This document shows, in pieces, positions 38,823 through 48,505 of a DNA stretch of 64,000 bases. Made by a program: the position numbers and the translations under genes. This DNA is from Pantoea rodasii (GTDB lineage: Bacteria > Pseudomonadota > Gammaproteobacteria > Enterobacterales > Enterobacteriaceae): positions 155,444 to 219,443 of the forward strand of contig NZ_MLFP01000006.1 of assembly GCF_002095465.1 (NCBI RefSeq), given 5' to 3'. The notes below the pieces were generated by a model that did no database searches, had not been told where the DNA came from, and worked only from the letters and a program-made list of their open reading frames with translations. Positions within the stretch are counted from its first letter, which is position 1. Every line of letters starts with the position of its first letter.

Positions 38823-41117
38823 CTATACCTGATGTTCGCGACGACGCGGCAGCGTTTTCATACTGTCGGTCAACGCATCCTCGAAGCGGGTGTGAGAATC
38901 AGTAAAGGTCTGCGACAAATCCGCGCGGAACAGATTGCAGTCACTGAGATCGCAGCCGGCGAGCTGGCTTTTCTGCAAATCGGCACCGAGCAGCAGGCTG
39001 CCTGTAAGCCGTGCGGCGCGGAAATCGGTACGCACGAACCGGCTGTGGTGAGTGCGCATCAATCGCAGGCTGGCACCGCGGCAATCGGCACCGCTGAAAT
39101 CGCTGTTGTGCAGCGTGGCCTGATCGAAGTTGGCCGCCTGCAAATCGATGTCACGCAAATTACATTCGGTCAGTTGGGCGCGGCGGAAATGCGCCTGAGG
39201 TAACTGACTCTGCGCAGTAAACATGCACTGTTTCAGCTGCGCATCGTCAAAGCAGAGATCGGATGAGGTGCAGGTCACCAGCGAGAGGCCTTGCGCGTTA
39301 ACGTGATTAAATCGCACTGCATTTAACCTGCACTGAATCAGGTTGCTCTGGACAAAATGAGTGTGGCTGAAATCCAGTGCTTCCAGCGACAAGTTCATCA
39401 GGTCACAGCGATCGAGCAGGGCATGTTGCAGGTTGCAGTGGGCTATCGTCGCTTGTTGGATAAACAGCTGACGCAGTAGCGCACGCTCAAAGCGGCAGTG
39501 TTCGAGTTGACACGCTTCCAGCTCGACTTCGCGCAGGCTGCTGTCACTGAAGTCACTTTGCCAGCACTGCGCCTGCGCCAGATTGGCCCCGTCTAAGAGA
39601 CAGTGCGTCAGGCTCGTGTGATGGAACTCAGCACGCACCAACACTGCACCGCGCAGATCGGCACCGTCCAACTGGCAGTGGCTGAAATCGGTGTTCTCCA
39701 GCAGCGCGTTTTCCAGATCGATACCGCGCAGATCGAGACCGGAAAGATCGGCTCCGGTTAAATCCCAACCGCGCGCGTCTTGGTCGCCGCGCATGCAGGC
39801 AATAAGCTGCTGACGCTGAGCCTCTGAGGCGGCAAGACTGAGGCGAGGCGCGGAAGGCTGCTGCTGTGCGGTGAGACGATAGCTGTCGAGTAGCGCCTGT
39901 TCGCTACGCGCAATGTCGCTGTCTCGCGGACCGAGCAGATGACGATTGGCATGCAGTTCGTCGCGCTGCTGGCGATACTGGCTTACGCCATCGGGTAACG
40001 GTAATGATGCCGCGTGACTGCGTTGTGATTCCTGCTGATAGCGCGCCATCATCTGCTGATACTGCTGCTCACCTTCTGCTTCCTGCCGCGCAAACTGACT
40101 CGCCAAATCATCTTCTATGGCGAATTTATGCAGGCTGCTTGCCGGCACCGGTTGATCGAACTGCTGGCGCTGTTGCTGTTCATAACGCATCAGGTTTTGC
40201 ACCAGCGGACCGGGATCACGGTTCAGCGCGGTGGAGGCCACGTGGGCGAGAATCTCTGCGTCAATCAAGTCGCTTTCACGCAGTGCGTGCAATGCCGCAT
40301 CAGGATCGCTGCTGCGCTGCTGGTGGATCTGGCGATAGTGCTCAACACCGCGCGGCGCGTCTTCACGCTCCAGCGCAACCATCAGCGATTGCACGTCAAA
40401 GGCATCATCGTGATTGATGGCGCAGCAGCCGTGCCAGATCAGTATCATTTCGTGACAGTGCGGCAGAAAGTGCAGGGTGGTCGCGCGCATTGTCAGAGCT
40501 TCAAACAGGATTTCATCCTGCCGCTGGCGCGTGATAAATGCCTGCGCCTGCCAGAGGGGCAATTGGCCCTGCATGATCGGCTGCTGCGGATGCATATTTT
40601 CAATGCGCCAGCTGGCACCGCGTGGCAACGCATCCTGTTCTGACCACCACTGATCGGCGGCGGCTTGATTAAACACCCGCCAGTCGGTATCGCGTGGGAA
40701 ACCTGGGTATTCATGTTGCAGCCAGCGGTCATCAAAATCCTGCCCCATCAGCGCCTGACGCATCGGATGGTCCATGGCGATGGCATGCATTTGCACCGAC
40801 TGGCCGTTTGCAACGCGTTGCTGCTTGCGCAGCTGGTCGATCTGAATCAGCACATCAACCTGCGTTTGCTGCGGGGCGGCGTGGGCAAAACCGCTGACCA
40901 AAAATTCAGCACAGGCTTTGGGGATGGCCATGTCCAACACGCCGTCGGGCGATTGCAGCACTTCACCAACGCGCTGCCAGAGGGTTTGCTCATCACGCAA
41001 GGCTGGGGTGGCTGACATATCTAGCAGGGCGATCGCCGCAACGCCGAGGTAATCCTGCTGCTGCCAGCGATAGGGGCGCGACAGCAGGCTGAGATGCGAA
41101 GGCTTGATGATCTGCAT
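38823..41117 (-). CDS. DUF2169 adaptor fused to a pentapeptide-repeat domain
   Basis: A 764-residue protein. The start at 41117 overlaps the vgrG stop as TAATG. Residues about 1-300 are a DUF2169 domain (MQIIKPSHLSLLSRPYRW, then HEYPGFPRDTDWRVFNQAAADQWW). DUF2169 proteins are T6SS adaptors/chaperones that help load cargo onto VgrG. Residues about 440-760 are pentapeptide repeats (GADLSGLDLRGIDLENALLE, LDGADLRGAVL). Between them is a Gln/Arg-rich coiled-coil-like linker. The fusion of adaptor and repeat domain is a feature of this module. Confidence 0.9.
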   Translation of the reverse strand: MQIIKPSHLSLLSRPYRWQQQDYLGVAAIALLDMSATPALRDEQTLWQRVGEVLQSPDGVLDMAIPKACAEFLVSGFAHAAPQQTQVDVLIQIDQLRKQQRVANGQSVQMHAIAMDHPMRQALMGQDFDDRWLQHEYPGFPRDTDWRVFNQAAADQWWSEQDALPRGASWRIENMHPQQPIMQGQLPLWQAQAFITRQRQDEILFEALTMRATTLHFLPHCHEMILIWHGCCAINHDDAFDVQSLMVALEREDAPRGVEHYRQIHQQRSSDPDAALHALRESDLIDAEILAHVASTALNRDPGPLVQNLMRYEQQQRQQFDQPVPASSLHKFAIEDDLASQFARQEAEGEQQYQQMMARYQQESQRSHAASLPLPDGVSQYRQQRDELHANRHLLGPRDSDIARSEQALLDSYRLTAQQQPSAPRLSLAASEAQRQQLIACMRGDQDARGWDLTGADLSGLDLRGIDLENALLENTDFSHCQLDGADLRGAVLVRAEFHHTSLTHCLLDGANLAQAQCWQSDFSDSSLREVELEACQLEHCRFERALLRQLFIQQATIAHCNLQHALLDRCDLMNLSLEALDFSHTHFVQSNLIQCRLNAVRFNHVNAQGLSLVTCTSSDLCFDDAQLKQCMFTAQSQLPQAHFRRAQLTECNLRDIDLQAANFDQATLHNSDFSGADCRGASLRLMRTHHSRFVRTDFRAARLTGSLLLGADLQKSQLAGCDLSDCNLFRADLSQTFTDSHTRFEDALTDSMKTLPRRREHQV

Positions 41118-43386
41118 TACGCATCCGCCCATGGATTGAACGTAGGGTCGTTTTCATCAGCAGGCGGATTATCATTCTGGTTGTTGTTGTTGTTGTTGTT
41201 GTCCCGCTCGGCTTGCTCACGCGTCTGGGGGTTATTTTTCTGCGTCACCTTCTCTTCGCGCTGTTTTTCCCAATCGGTTTTCTTCTTATCGTCGGCTTCC
41301 TGCTTGATGGTCTTACGTGCATCGCGTTCATCAGTGAGTTTTTGGATTTTCTCTTGCAGGGTATTACCGAGTCCTTCACTGACCGCGCCGCTCATGATCG
41401 ACATCATGTTGGTGCGCAGGGTGTAAAACGGAACCTGCTCGAAACGCTGCAAATCGGCTTTGTATTCAACCTGGGTCTTACTGCGCTTCAGGTAGGTGTA
41501 ATCCATGCTCACCCCTTTCACGGCAAAATCGCTGGTGCTGGCGGCGACGTTGCTGACGGCGTTCACCGTGCCATTGACACCGTTGATGGTCAGGCCGATG
41601 CCGGTGGTGGTGAAGTTCGCACCGGTGACGGTGTAGTAACTGCCGCGCGAGGTGTGATAGGTCGTGGGTGCGCTGGTGGAGACCGTGTCATTGCTGTGGA
41701 GGGTGACTTTGCCAGGCGCCCAAATTTTCAGCGCGCCGTCTCCCTCTTTGGCGGCATAAATCTTGATGGCATTGTTTGCCGAGAGGTTGAGATCTTTCTG
41801 CGCGTGAATATCCAGCGACTCTTCGCCGGATAAATCTTCGAACGAAATAAAGTTGCCATTGCTGGCATCGCTGTTACCCACGGAGCGCGTCCAGACACCG
41901 CTTTTCGACCATGACCAGGAGGTGGCAGCTTCGGCGGTAATGGTGTCGCTATCGGCGATATCGCCTTCGCTGCCAATGGTTAACAGACTTTCGCCCACCG
42001 GCAGCGTTTGCAGATTGTTGAATACACGGCCGGTGATCACCGGCATGTGCGGATCGCCGTTGATGAAATCCACCACCACTTCTTCACCGACGCGGGGAAT
42101 CTGGTAATGACCTTGTTGACTCCCCGCCCAACCGCTGGCGACACGTAACCAGCAGGAGTAGAGATCCTGTTCGTTATCGGGTTTGAACCACAGGAATTTC
42201 ACCCGCACGCGACCGTATTCGTCGGTGGCCACCGTGCTGTTATCGCCTTTGCTGGCATCGGGAGCGTTGACCACCACGGCCGTTTGCGGGCCGCTGGTGC
42301 GCGGCCAGCGCGTGCTACGTGCCGGGCGCCAGTTAACCGTGGCGGGCACCACGCGGAAGGAAAAGCAGTGGCGCGTGAAGTCTTCGTCGTTACTGGCGTA
42401 ACTGTTTTCCACCAGTTGGTAATCCACGGCGGTAATTAAAAAGGATTGGCCTTCGTCGCTAGCGCGTGGGGCTTTGATCAGTGCAAAGGTATAACCGGGC
42501 GCCAGTCCAAAGGCATCGCCCACGCCATCGGACTCTAACTGGCGGGCCGCAAACTCTTGCTGACGCACCGTGACGTAATTTTGCCCATCACCTTGCTGCG
42601 GATATTGCCCTGGCCATTCGCGCTGGGTTGCGGTTTTTTCCGCGTGCGACTGACCGATCTGGCCATTTGCGGAAAGATCAGCATTACTTTCCAGATAATT
42701 GTAATCGTCGTGTTGATAAAGGCTGGGAGAAATAGCGGCGCTGGCTTGCCAGATATTGATGCTTTCATCATTCACATATCCGCCTGCTGCCGCCTGATGA
42801 TATTCAATGCAGTCATAGCCGGTGAAAGGCTTATGGATTGAGGGATCGTCAGCCAGAATCAACGTCTGTTTATCCATGGCATGTTCGAAATAAAAATAGA
42901 TCCCTTCGTGCTCCATCAATCGCTGAATGAAATCGAAGGTGCTCTCCTGATACTGTACGCAAAAATCCCATTCGCGGTAGCTACCGGTCAGTTTATTTTC
43001 GAAGATGATGCCAGTGTCATTTAAGACCGTTTCAAGGATTTGCTTAACGGATTTTTTTGCCAAATACGGAAGCCGCGATTCTGCGTCAGATACCATAATT
43101 CAGGTCTGACCTCCGCACGATAAGTATAATATTCTTCCCGATGCTTCTCGTGCCCGACAAATGCCATGCGCGTTATTATCCCGCTCAGATAACGTGTCAC
43201 ACCGGGGCGAGGGTTCAGCTCAAGCGTTAACGGTTTACCTAATAAATCGGGCAAAGCGATGCTGTTATCTTTGCTAAGAAATTCAATATCATATTGATAC
43301 AGGCACGACAGTGCTTCATGACCTGTCATGCTTTTGAATAACAGTGATTCACCCAATGGGGAATGCGCAACGACGACACGATCCAT
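41117..43386 (-). CDS. vgrG: T6SS spike protein VgrG (apparent frameshift)
   Basis: The trimeric spike tipping the Hcp tube. The gp27-like part starts at 43386 (MDRVVVAHSPLGESLLFKSM), and the gp5-like beta-helix with DUF2345 continues to about residue 600. The frame breaks at seven T (43052-43058): RIWQK then goes wrong, while one added base gives RIWQKKSVKQILETVLNDTG. The repaired protein is 756 residues. The C-terminal 150 residues are an unusual charged tail ending in an asparagine run and FNPWADA. The Asn run is coded by a seven-unit triplet repeat at 41180-41200. It begins the T6SS transcript. Confidence 0.92.
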
Positions 43387-44192
43387 AATTACCCTTTGTT
43401 TTTATTTCGGCATGGCTACCGCACGGACCGCAAAATAAACTAATTTTGCATCCTGAAATAAAACGGCAATAAAAACCCGCTGAGCACTTAATTCCGTTTA
43501 AAGGGAGGCTCTGTGTAATGATTCGAATTTACAAAACTTTTAACGTTTTTATATTATTTGCTGGCCTGTGTGAAGATAAGAAACTTCCTAAACACTTTTC
43601 TAACGAAAACATGACGCAATTATTTTAATTGTCATCTTTAGTATGACAAATAGACATGCCCCATGGATATTGCTCTGCGAGAGGGGCAAGAGAAGGTGTA
43701 TTTTCTGTATGACTTTAATTTGAAGTGAAAAATAAATTTTTATTATGACCCATTATTCGCTTCGCTTAGGTCAGTAACGGGGAGAATATAGCGGCAGGTT
43801 ATGGTATTGATAGGAAAAGATATCCCGTGCAACTTTAACGGGAAGTGATTTATTGAGGCGTTATTTCCTAAAGTCGCCAACAATTAAAATAGAGCATAAA
43901 TGCAATTTAACGCAAATCGATATTAAATAATCCTGAAGTGTCGGCAATTTTTGTACATATCTGTTGTTAATTTGTAACCTGACGATCTTTCATTCTGATA
44001 TTGAAGAATGCTCATGTTTCCAAATCACTTTTCTCACCGCTTTTCTCACAACAGAAGGGGGTTTTGGTGGTTTCACGCTTTTAGCACCCGAAGCTAAGCC
44101 GCGATCTGACTCTTTTCATTTTCCTGACAGTGGAAGGAATGCTAATTTGATAGACTTCAGTTTGAGAATGAACGTTCACTACAGGGTTATTC
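43387..44192. promoter_or_regulatory. Long divergent intergenic region (vgrG / efflux operon)
   Basis: An 806-bp AT-rich stretch between the divergent T6SS and RND efflux transcripts. No sigma-54 site was found for the T6SS side. At 44169-44178 there is a perfect palindrome TGAACGTTCA 14 bp before the efflux adaptor ATG, a likely regulator operator. A 36-codon ORF at 43518-43628 has GGGAGG nine bases upstream but is too short to call. Otherwise nothing coding is seen. The AT-richness would suit H-NS silencing, which is inference. Confidence 0.5.
44169..44178. promoter_or_regulatory. Palindrome before the RND efflux operon
   Basis: The perfect 10-bp palindrome TGAACGTTCA lies 14 bases before the adaptor ATG, where it would overlap the leader. 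TetR-family repressors of efflux pumps bind such palindromes, and two TetR genes lie downstream. The pairing is inference. Confidence 0.4.
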
Positions 44193-45341
44193 ATGAAGAA
44201 TTTTCAGCGCAGTGTGATCGCAGGGCTGGTGATGTTAGTCGCCGCTTGCGATCAAAGCAGCAATCAACAAGCCGCGGCAACCACCACAGAAGTGGGCGTG
44301 AAAACGTTGCAAAACGAATCGGTTACGCTGGACAGCCAACTCGCCGGGCGAGTAACCGGCAGTATGACCTCCGAAGTCCGCCCGCAGGTTGAAGGCATTA
44401 TTCTGAAGCGCCTGTTTACCGAAGGTGATGAAGTCAAAGCCGGGCAGGTGCTGTATCAAATCGATCCTGCCAGCTATCAGGCCAGTTACGATCAAGCGCT
44501 CGCGCAGTTAAAGAACGCGCAGGCGTTAGTGAAAAGCAGCAAGTTAAAAGCAGAGCGTTACGCCGCATTAGTAAAAGAGAACGGTGTGTCGCGCCAGGAT
44601 GCTGATGATGCATTGGCGACCTATCAACAAAACGTGGCGTCGGTGGACCAATACCGTGCCGCCGTGGAAAGTGCGCGCATCAATCTGAATTACACCCAAA
44701 TCAAAGCGCCGATCAGCGGCCGTATTGGCATCTCATCGGTGACACCGGGCGCGCTGGTGACCGCCAGTCAAACTACCGCGCTGGCCACCATTCGTGCCCT
44801 CGACCCGATCTATGTCGACCTGACCCAATCCAGCGTGCAGCTGCTGAAACTGAAACGCCAGCAGGCCTCTTTACAGCAGAGTACTGATGTCGTGCCCGTG
44901 ACGGTGAAACTCGAAGATGGCAGCGCTTATGATCATCCGGGCAAACTGGAACTGACAGAAGTGTCAGTGGATGAAGCCACCGGCACCGTCACGCTGCGCG
45001 CTATTTTCCCGAATCCGCAACATGAGTTGCTGCCGGGCATGTATGTGCGTGCCAATGTGACCAACGGTGTAAAAACCGATGCAATCATGGCACCGCAGCA
45101 GGGCATTACGCGTGATGCCAAAGGCAACGCCACGGCGCTGGTGGTCGATAAAGAGAATAAAGTCGAGAGCCGTGAAGTGGTGGCCGATCGCGTGATCGGG
45201 AATAAGTGGCTGATCACCTCTGGTCTCAATAGCGGTGACAAGCTGATTGTTGAAGGCACGGGGAAAGTGCAGGCGGGCATGAGTGTTAAAGCCGTGGAAG
45301 TGACGCCAAACGATAAAGCCGCGACCAGCGAGGGTAACTGA
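44193..45341 (+). CDS. RND efflux periplasmic adaptor (AcrA/MexA type)
   Basis: A 382-residue membrane-fusion lipoprotein with a lipobox VAAC at residue 19. It has the family order: beta-barrel/lipoyl halves (VRPQVEGIILKRLFTEGDEVKAGQ, read as EGIILKRLFTEGDEVKAGQ), an alpha-hairpin (about 95-160), then INLNYTQIKAPISGRIG and a C-terminal barrel. It bridges the pump and the outer-membrane channel of the same operon; the gap to the pump gene is one base. Confidence 0.95.
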   Translation: MKNFQRSVIAGLVMLVAACDQSSNQQAAATTTEVGVKTLQNESVTLDSQLAGRVTGSMTSEVRPQVEGIILKRLFTEGDEVKAGQVLYQIDPASYQASYDQALAQLKNAQALVKSSKLKAERYAALVKENGVSRQDADDALATYQQNVASVDQYRAAVESARINLNYTQIKAPISGRIGISSVTPGALVTASQTTALATIRALDPIYVDLTQSSVQLLKLKRQQASLQQSTDVVPVTVKLEDGSAYDHPGKLELTEVSVDEATGTVTLRAIFPNPQHELLPGMYVRANVTNGVKTDAIMAPQQGITRDAKGNATALVVDKENKVESREVVADRVIGNKWLITSGLNSGDKLIVEGTGKVQAGMSVKAVEVTPNDKAATSEGN

Positions 45342-45342
45342 T

Positions 45343-48300
45343 ATGTTGGCTCAGTTCTTTATTCGTCGGCCGGTGTTTGCCTGGGTCATCGCCATCTGCA
45401 TTATGATGTTCGGCTTGCTCAGTGTTAACAGCTTGCCCGTGGCGCAATATCCTGACGTCGCGCCACCGCAGATCAGCATTCAGGCAACCTATACCGGTGC
45501 GTCGGCGGAAACGCTGGAGAGCAGCGTCACTCAGGTCATCGAGCAGCAGCTCACCGGACTGGATGGTTTGCTCTATTTCAACTCCACCAGCACGGCATCG
45601 ACCGGGCAGGTGAAAATCAACGTTACCTTCCAGCAGGGCACCGATCCGGATATCGCCCAGGTGCAGGTGCAGAACAAGGTTCAGCAGGCAGAGAGCCGCT
45701 TACCTACGGCCGTCACCACGCAAGGTGTCACCGTGGAGAAAGCGCAGAGCGACTTCCTGCTGATCCTCGCGGTGTACGATAAAACCAATAAAAGCAGCTC
45801 TTCCGATGTGGCTGACTATATGGTCAGTAATATGGAAGACACGCTGGCGCGCGTGACCGGCGTGGGTAGCGTACAGGTGTTTGGTGCCGAGTACGCGATG
45901 CGTATTTGGTTGGATCCCAGCAAGCTTGCTTCTTATTCACTGATGCCGTCGGATGTCACCACCGCGCTGGAGAGCCAGAACACCCAGGTCTCTTCCGGTC
46001 AGTTGGGCGCACAGCCAGCCAGTAAAGAGCAGCAACTGGTGGCGACGGTGCGTTCACGTTCACGTCTGCAAACCCCAGAACAGTTCCGCAATATCGTCCT
46101 GAAAAGTCAGTCTGACGGTTCCGTGGTGCGCCTGAGTGACGTCGCACGCGTCGAGATGGGCGATGAAGATTACAGCGCTAACGTGTTAGCAAACGGCCAT
46201 CCGGCATCCGGTATCGCGGTGCAACTGGCATCGGGTGCGAATGCGCTGTCTACTGCTGAACAGGTGAAATCCACCATCAATGAGTTCCGCAGCAGCATGC
46301 CTGCGGGCTATGAAATTGCCTATCCACTCGATAGCACCGACTTCGTCAAAATCTCAATTGAAGAAGTGGTAAAAACGCTGATCGAAGCGGTGATCCTGGT
46401 GGTTATCGTGATGTTCGTGTTCCTGCAGAACATTCGTACCACCTTGATTCCGGCGATTGCCGTACCGGTGGTGTTGCTGGGTACTTTTGGTGTGCTGTCG
46501 CTATTTGGTTACTCGATTAACACCTTAACCATGTTCGGCATGGTGCTGGCCATCGGCTTGTTAGTTGATGATGCGATCGTGGTGGTAGAAAACGTCGAGC
46601 GCGTGATGCGCGAAGAGGGATTGCCACCGCGACAGGCCACCGAAAAATCGATGAGAGAGATCACCGGTGCGCTGGTGGGGATTGCGTTGGTGCTGTCAGC
46701 GGTGTTCCTGCCGATGACCTTCTTCAGTGGCTCAACCGGCGTGATCTACCGCCAGTTCTCCATCACCATTGTGTCGTCGATGGTGCTGTCGGTGATTGTC
46801 GCATTAACGCTGACGCCGGCACTCTGCGCCACCTTACTGAAACCGCATAAGCACGACAGTGGCACCACAGGCTTCTTCGGCTGGTTCAACCGCAGCTATG
46901 AGAAAGTGCAGGGACGCTATCAAAACGGCGTCGGCCATGTCGTGAAGAGTTCAGTGCGCTATTTATTGCTGTACGGCGTATTACTGATCGGTTGTGCGGT
47001 GCTGTATATGCGCTTGCCGACCGGCTTCCTGCCGACCGAAGACCAAGGCTATATCATGGTGCAGTATCAGCTGGCACCGGGCGCAACGGAAAACCGTACC
47101 AGTGAAGTGCGTCAGCAGGTGCAGCAGTACTTCGCCACCAAAGAGAAAGATAACGTTAACGTCAGCATGCTGGTTAATGGCTTCAGCTTTGCCGGTAGCG
47201 GACAAAACGCCGGGATTGGCTTTATCTCGCTGAAAAACTGGAGCGAGCGTAAAGGCACTGAGAACAGCGCTGATGCGATTGCGGGCCGCGCCATGGCTGC
47301 GCTCGCCAGCATCCGTGACGCGCAAATTTTTGTCCTGTCTCCGCCTTCGGTCTCTGGCCTTGGGCAGTCCAACGGCTTTACCTTTGAACTGCAAGGGCGC
47401 GGGGCCACCGACCGTGACCAGCTGCTGAAGATGCGTAACCAGCTGATTGCCGAAGCTAATCAGGATCCGGTGCTGAGTGCGGTACGCGCCAACTCGCTGC
47501 CCGATCTGCCGCAGTTGGATGTGAGTATTGATGATGCCAAAGCGCAGTCGCTGGGCCTGACCATCAGTGATATCAACACCACGCTGAGTGCAGCGATTGG
47601 CGGGAGTTACGTCAACGACTTCACCGACCGTGGCCGCGTGAAGAAAGTGTACATGCAGGGCGACCAGCAGTTCCGCAGTAAGCCGGAAGATATCGATCAA
47701 TGGTACGTGCGCGGAACGGATAGCAGCAGCAACACCACCATGGTGCCATTCTCTTCGTTTGCCTCATCGCAATGGGCCTACGGACCCGATGTGCTGTCAC
47801 GTTATAACGGCCTGGCTTCGTATGAAATCGAAGGGTCGTCAGCCTCCGGTAAGAGTTCGGGCGATGCCATCACCGCGATGGAGAAACTGGCGGCCAAACT
47901 GCCGGCCGGCACCACCTTTGCGTGGAGCGGGCTCTCTTATCAGGAAAAACTCTCGGGCAACCAGGCGATGTCGCTGTATGGCATTTCGCTGATTGTGGTG
48001 TTCCTGTGTCTCGCCGCGCTGTATGAAAGCTGGTCGGTGCCGTTCTCGGTGATGATGGTGGTGCCGTTAGGTGTCATTGGTTCACTGCTGGCGATTACAT
48101 TGCGTGGTCTGGAAAACGATGTGTATTTCCAGGTGGCACTGTTGACCATTATCGGGCTATCGGCGAAGAACGCGATTCTGATCGTGGAATTCGCTGAGGA
48201 CAATTACCGCAAAGGCGAGAATCTGGTGAAAGCCGCGATTCATGCCGCCACCATGCGTTTGCGTCCGATCATTATGACGTCACTGGCGTTCACCGCCGGG

Positions 48301-48504
48301 GTGCTGCCGCTGGCCATTTCTACCGGCGCCGGTGCCAACAGCCGTATCGCCATCGGGACCGGTATTATCGGCGGCACCCTGACGGCAACGTTACTGGCGA
48401 TCTTCTTTGTTCCGCTGTTCTTTGTTCTGGTCCGTCGCGTATTCCCGGCGATTCCGCATGACGATGCACAGTCAACCGAATCTGCTGTGAAGGCGGAGGA
48501 ATAA
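45343..48504 (+). CDS. RND multidrug efflux pump (AcrB/MexB, HAE1 type)
   Basis: A 1053-residue proton-driven inner-membrane pump with 12 TM segments and two large periplasmic loops. Signature segments include MLAQFFIRRPVFAWVIAI, the FVFLQNIRTTLIPAIAVPV loop and GLLVDDAIVVVENVERVM, whose Asp-Asp pair is the proton relay; GLSAKNAILIVEFAED carries the conserved Lys. The length matches HAE1 pumps. Substrates cannot be told from sequence. The reading frame is intact over 3.1 kb, unlike several T6SS genes nearby. Confidence 0.97.
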   Translation: MLAQFFIRRPVFAWVIAICIMMFGLLSVNSLPVAQYPDVAPPQISIQATYTGASAETLESSVTQVIEQQLTGLDGLLYFNSTSTASTGQVKINVTFQQGTDPDIAQVQVQNKVQQAESRLPTAVTTQGVTVEKAQSDFLLILAVYDKTNKSSSSDVADYMVSNMEDTLARVTGVGSVQVFGAEYAMRIWLDPSKLASYSLMPSDVTTALESQNTQVSSGQLGAQPASKEQQLVATVRSRSRLQTPEQFRNIVLKSQSDGSVVRLSDVARVEMGDEDYSANVLANGHPASGIAVQLASGANALSTAEQVKSTINEFRSSMPAGYEIAYPLDSTDFVKISIEEVVKTLIEAVILVVIVMFVFLQNIRTTLIPAIAVPVVLLGTFGVLSLFGYSINTLTMFGMVLAIGLLVDDAIVVVENVERVMREEGLPPRQATEKSMREITGALVGIALVLSAVFLPMTFFSGSTGVIYRQFSITIVSSMVLSVIVALTLTPALCATLLKPHKHDSGTTGFFGWFNRSYEKVQGRYQNGVGHVVKSSVRYLLLYGVLLIGCAVLYMRLPTGFLPTEDQGYIMVQYQLAPGATENRTSEVRQQVQQYFATKEKDNVNVSMLVNGFSFAGSGQNAGIGFISLKNWSERKGTENSADAIAGRAMAALASIRDAQIFVLSPPSVSGLGQSNGFTFELQGRGATDRDQLLKMRNQLIAEANQDPVLSAVRANSLPDLPQLDVSIDDAKAQSLGLTISDINTTLSAAIGGSYVNDFTDRGRVKKVYMQGDQQFRSKPEDIDQWYVRGTDSSSNTTMVPFSSFASSQWAYGPDVLSRYNGLASYEIEGSSASGKSSGDAITAMEKLAAKLPAGTTFAWSGLSYQEKLSGNQAMSLYGISLIVVFLCLAALYESWSVPFSVMMVVPLGVIGSLLAITLRGLENDVYFQVALLTIIGLSAKNAILIVEFAEDNYRKGENLVKAAIHAATMRLRPIIMTSLAFTAGVLPLAISTGAGANSRIAIGTGIIGGTLTATLLAIFFVPLFFVLVRRVFPAIPHDDAQSTESAVKAEE

Positions 48505-48505
48505 T

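Noticed and set aside
43964..44392. ORF overlapping the start of the efflux adaptor
   Set aside because: It overlaps the adaptor in another frame, has no ribosome binding site and low-quality composition.
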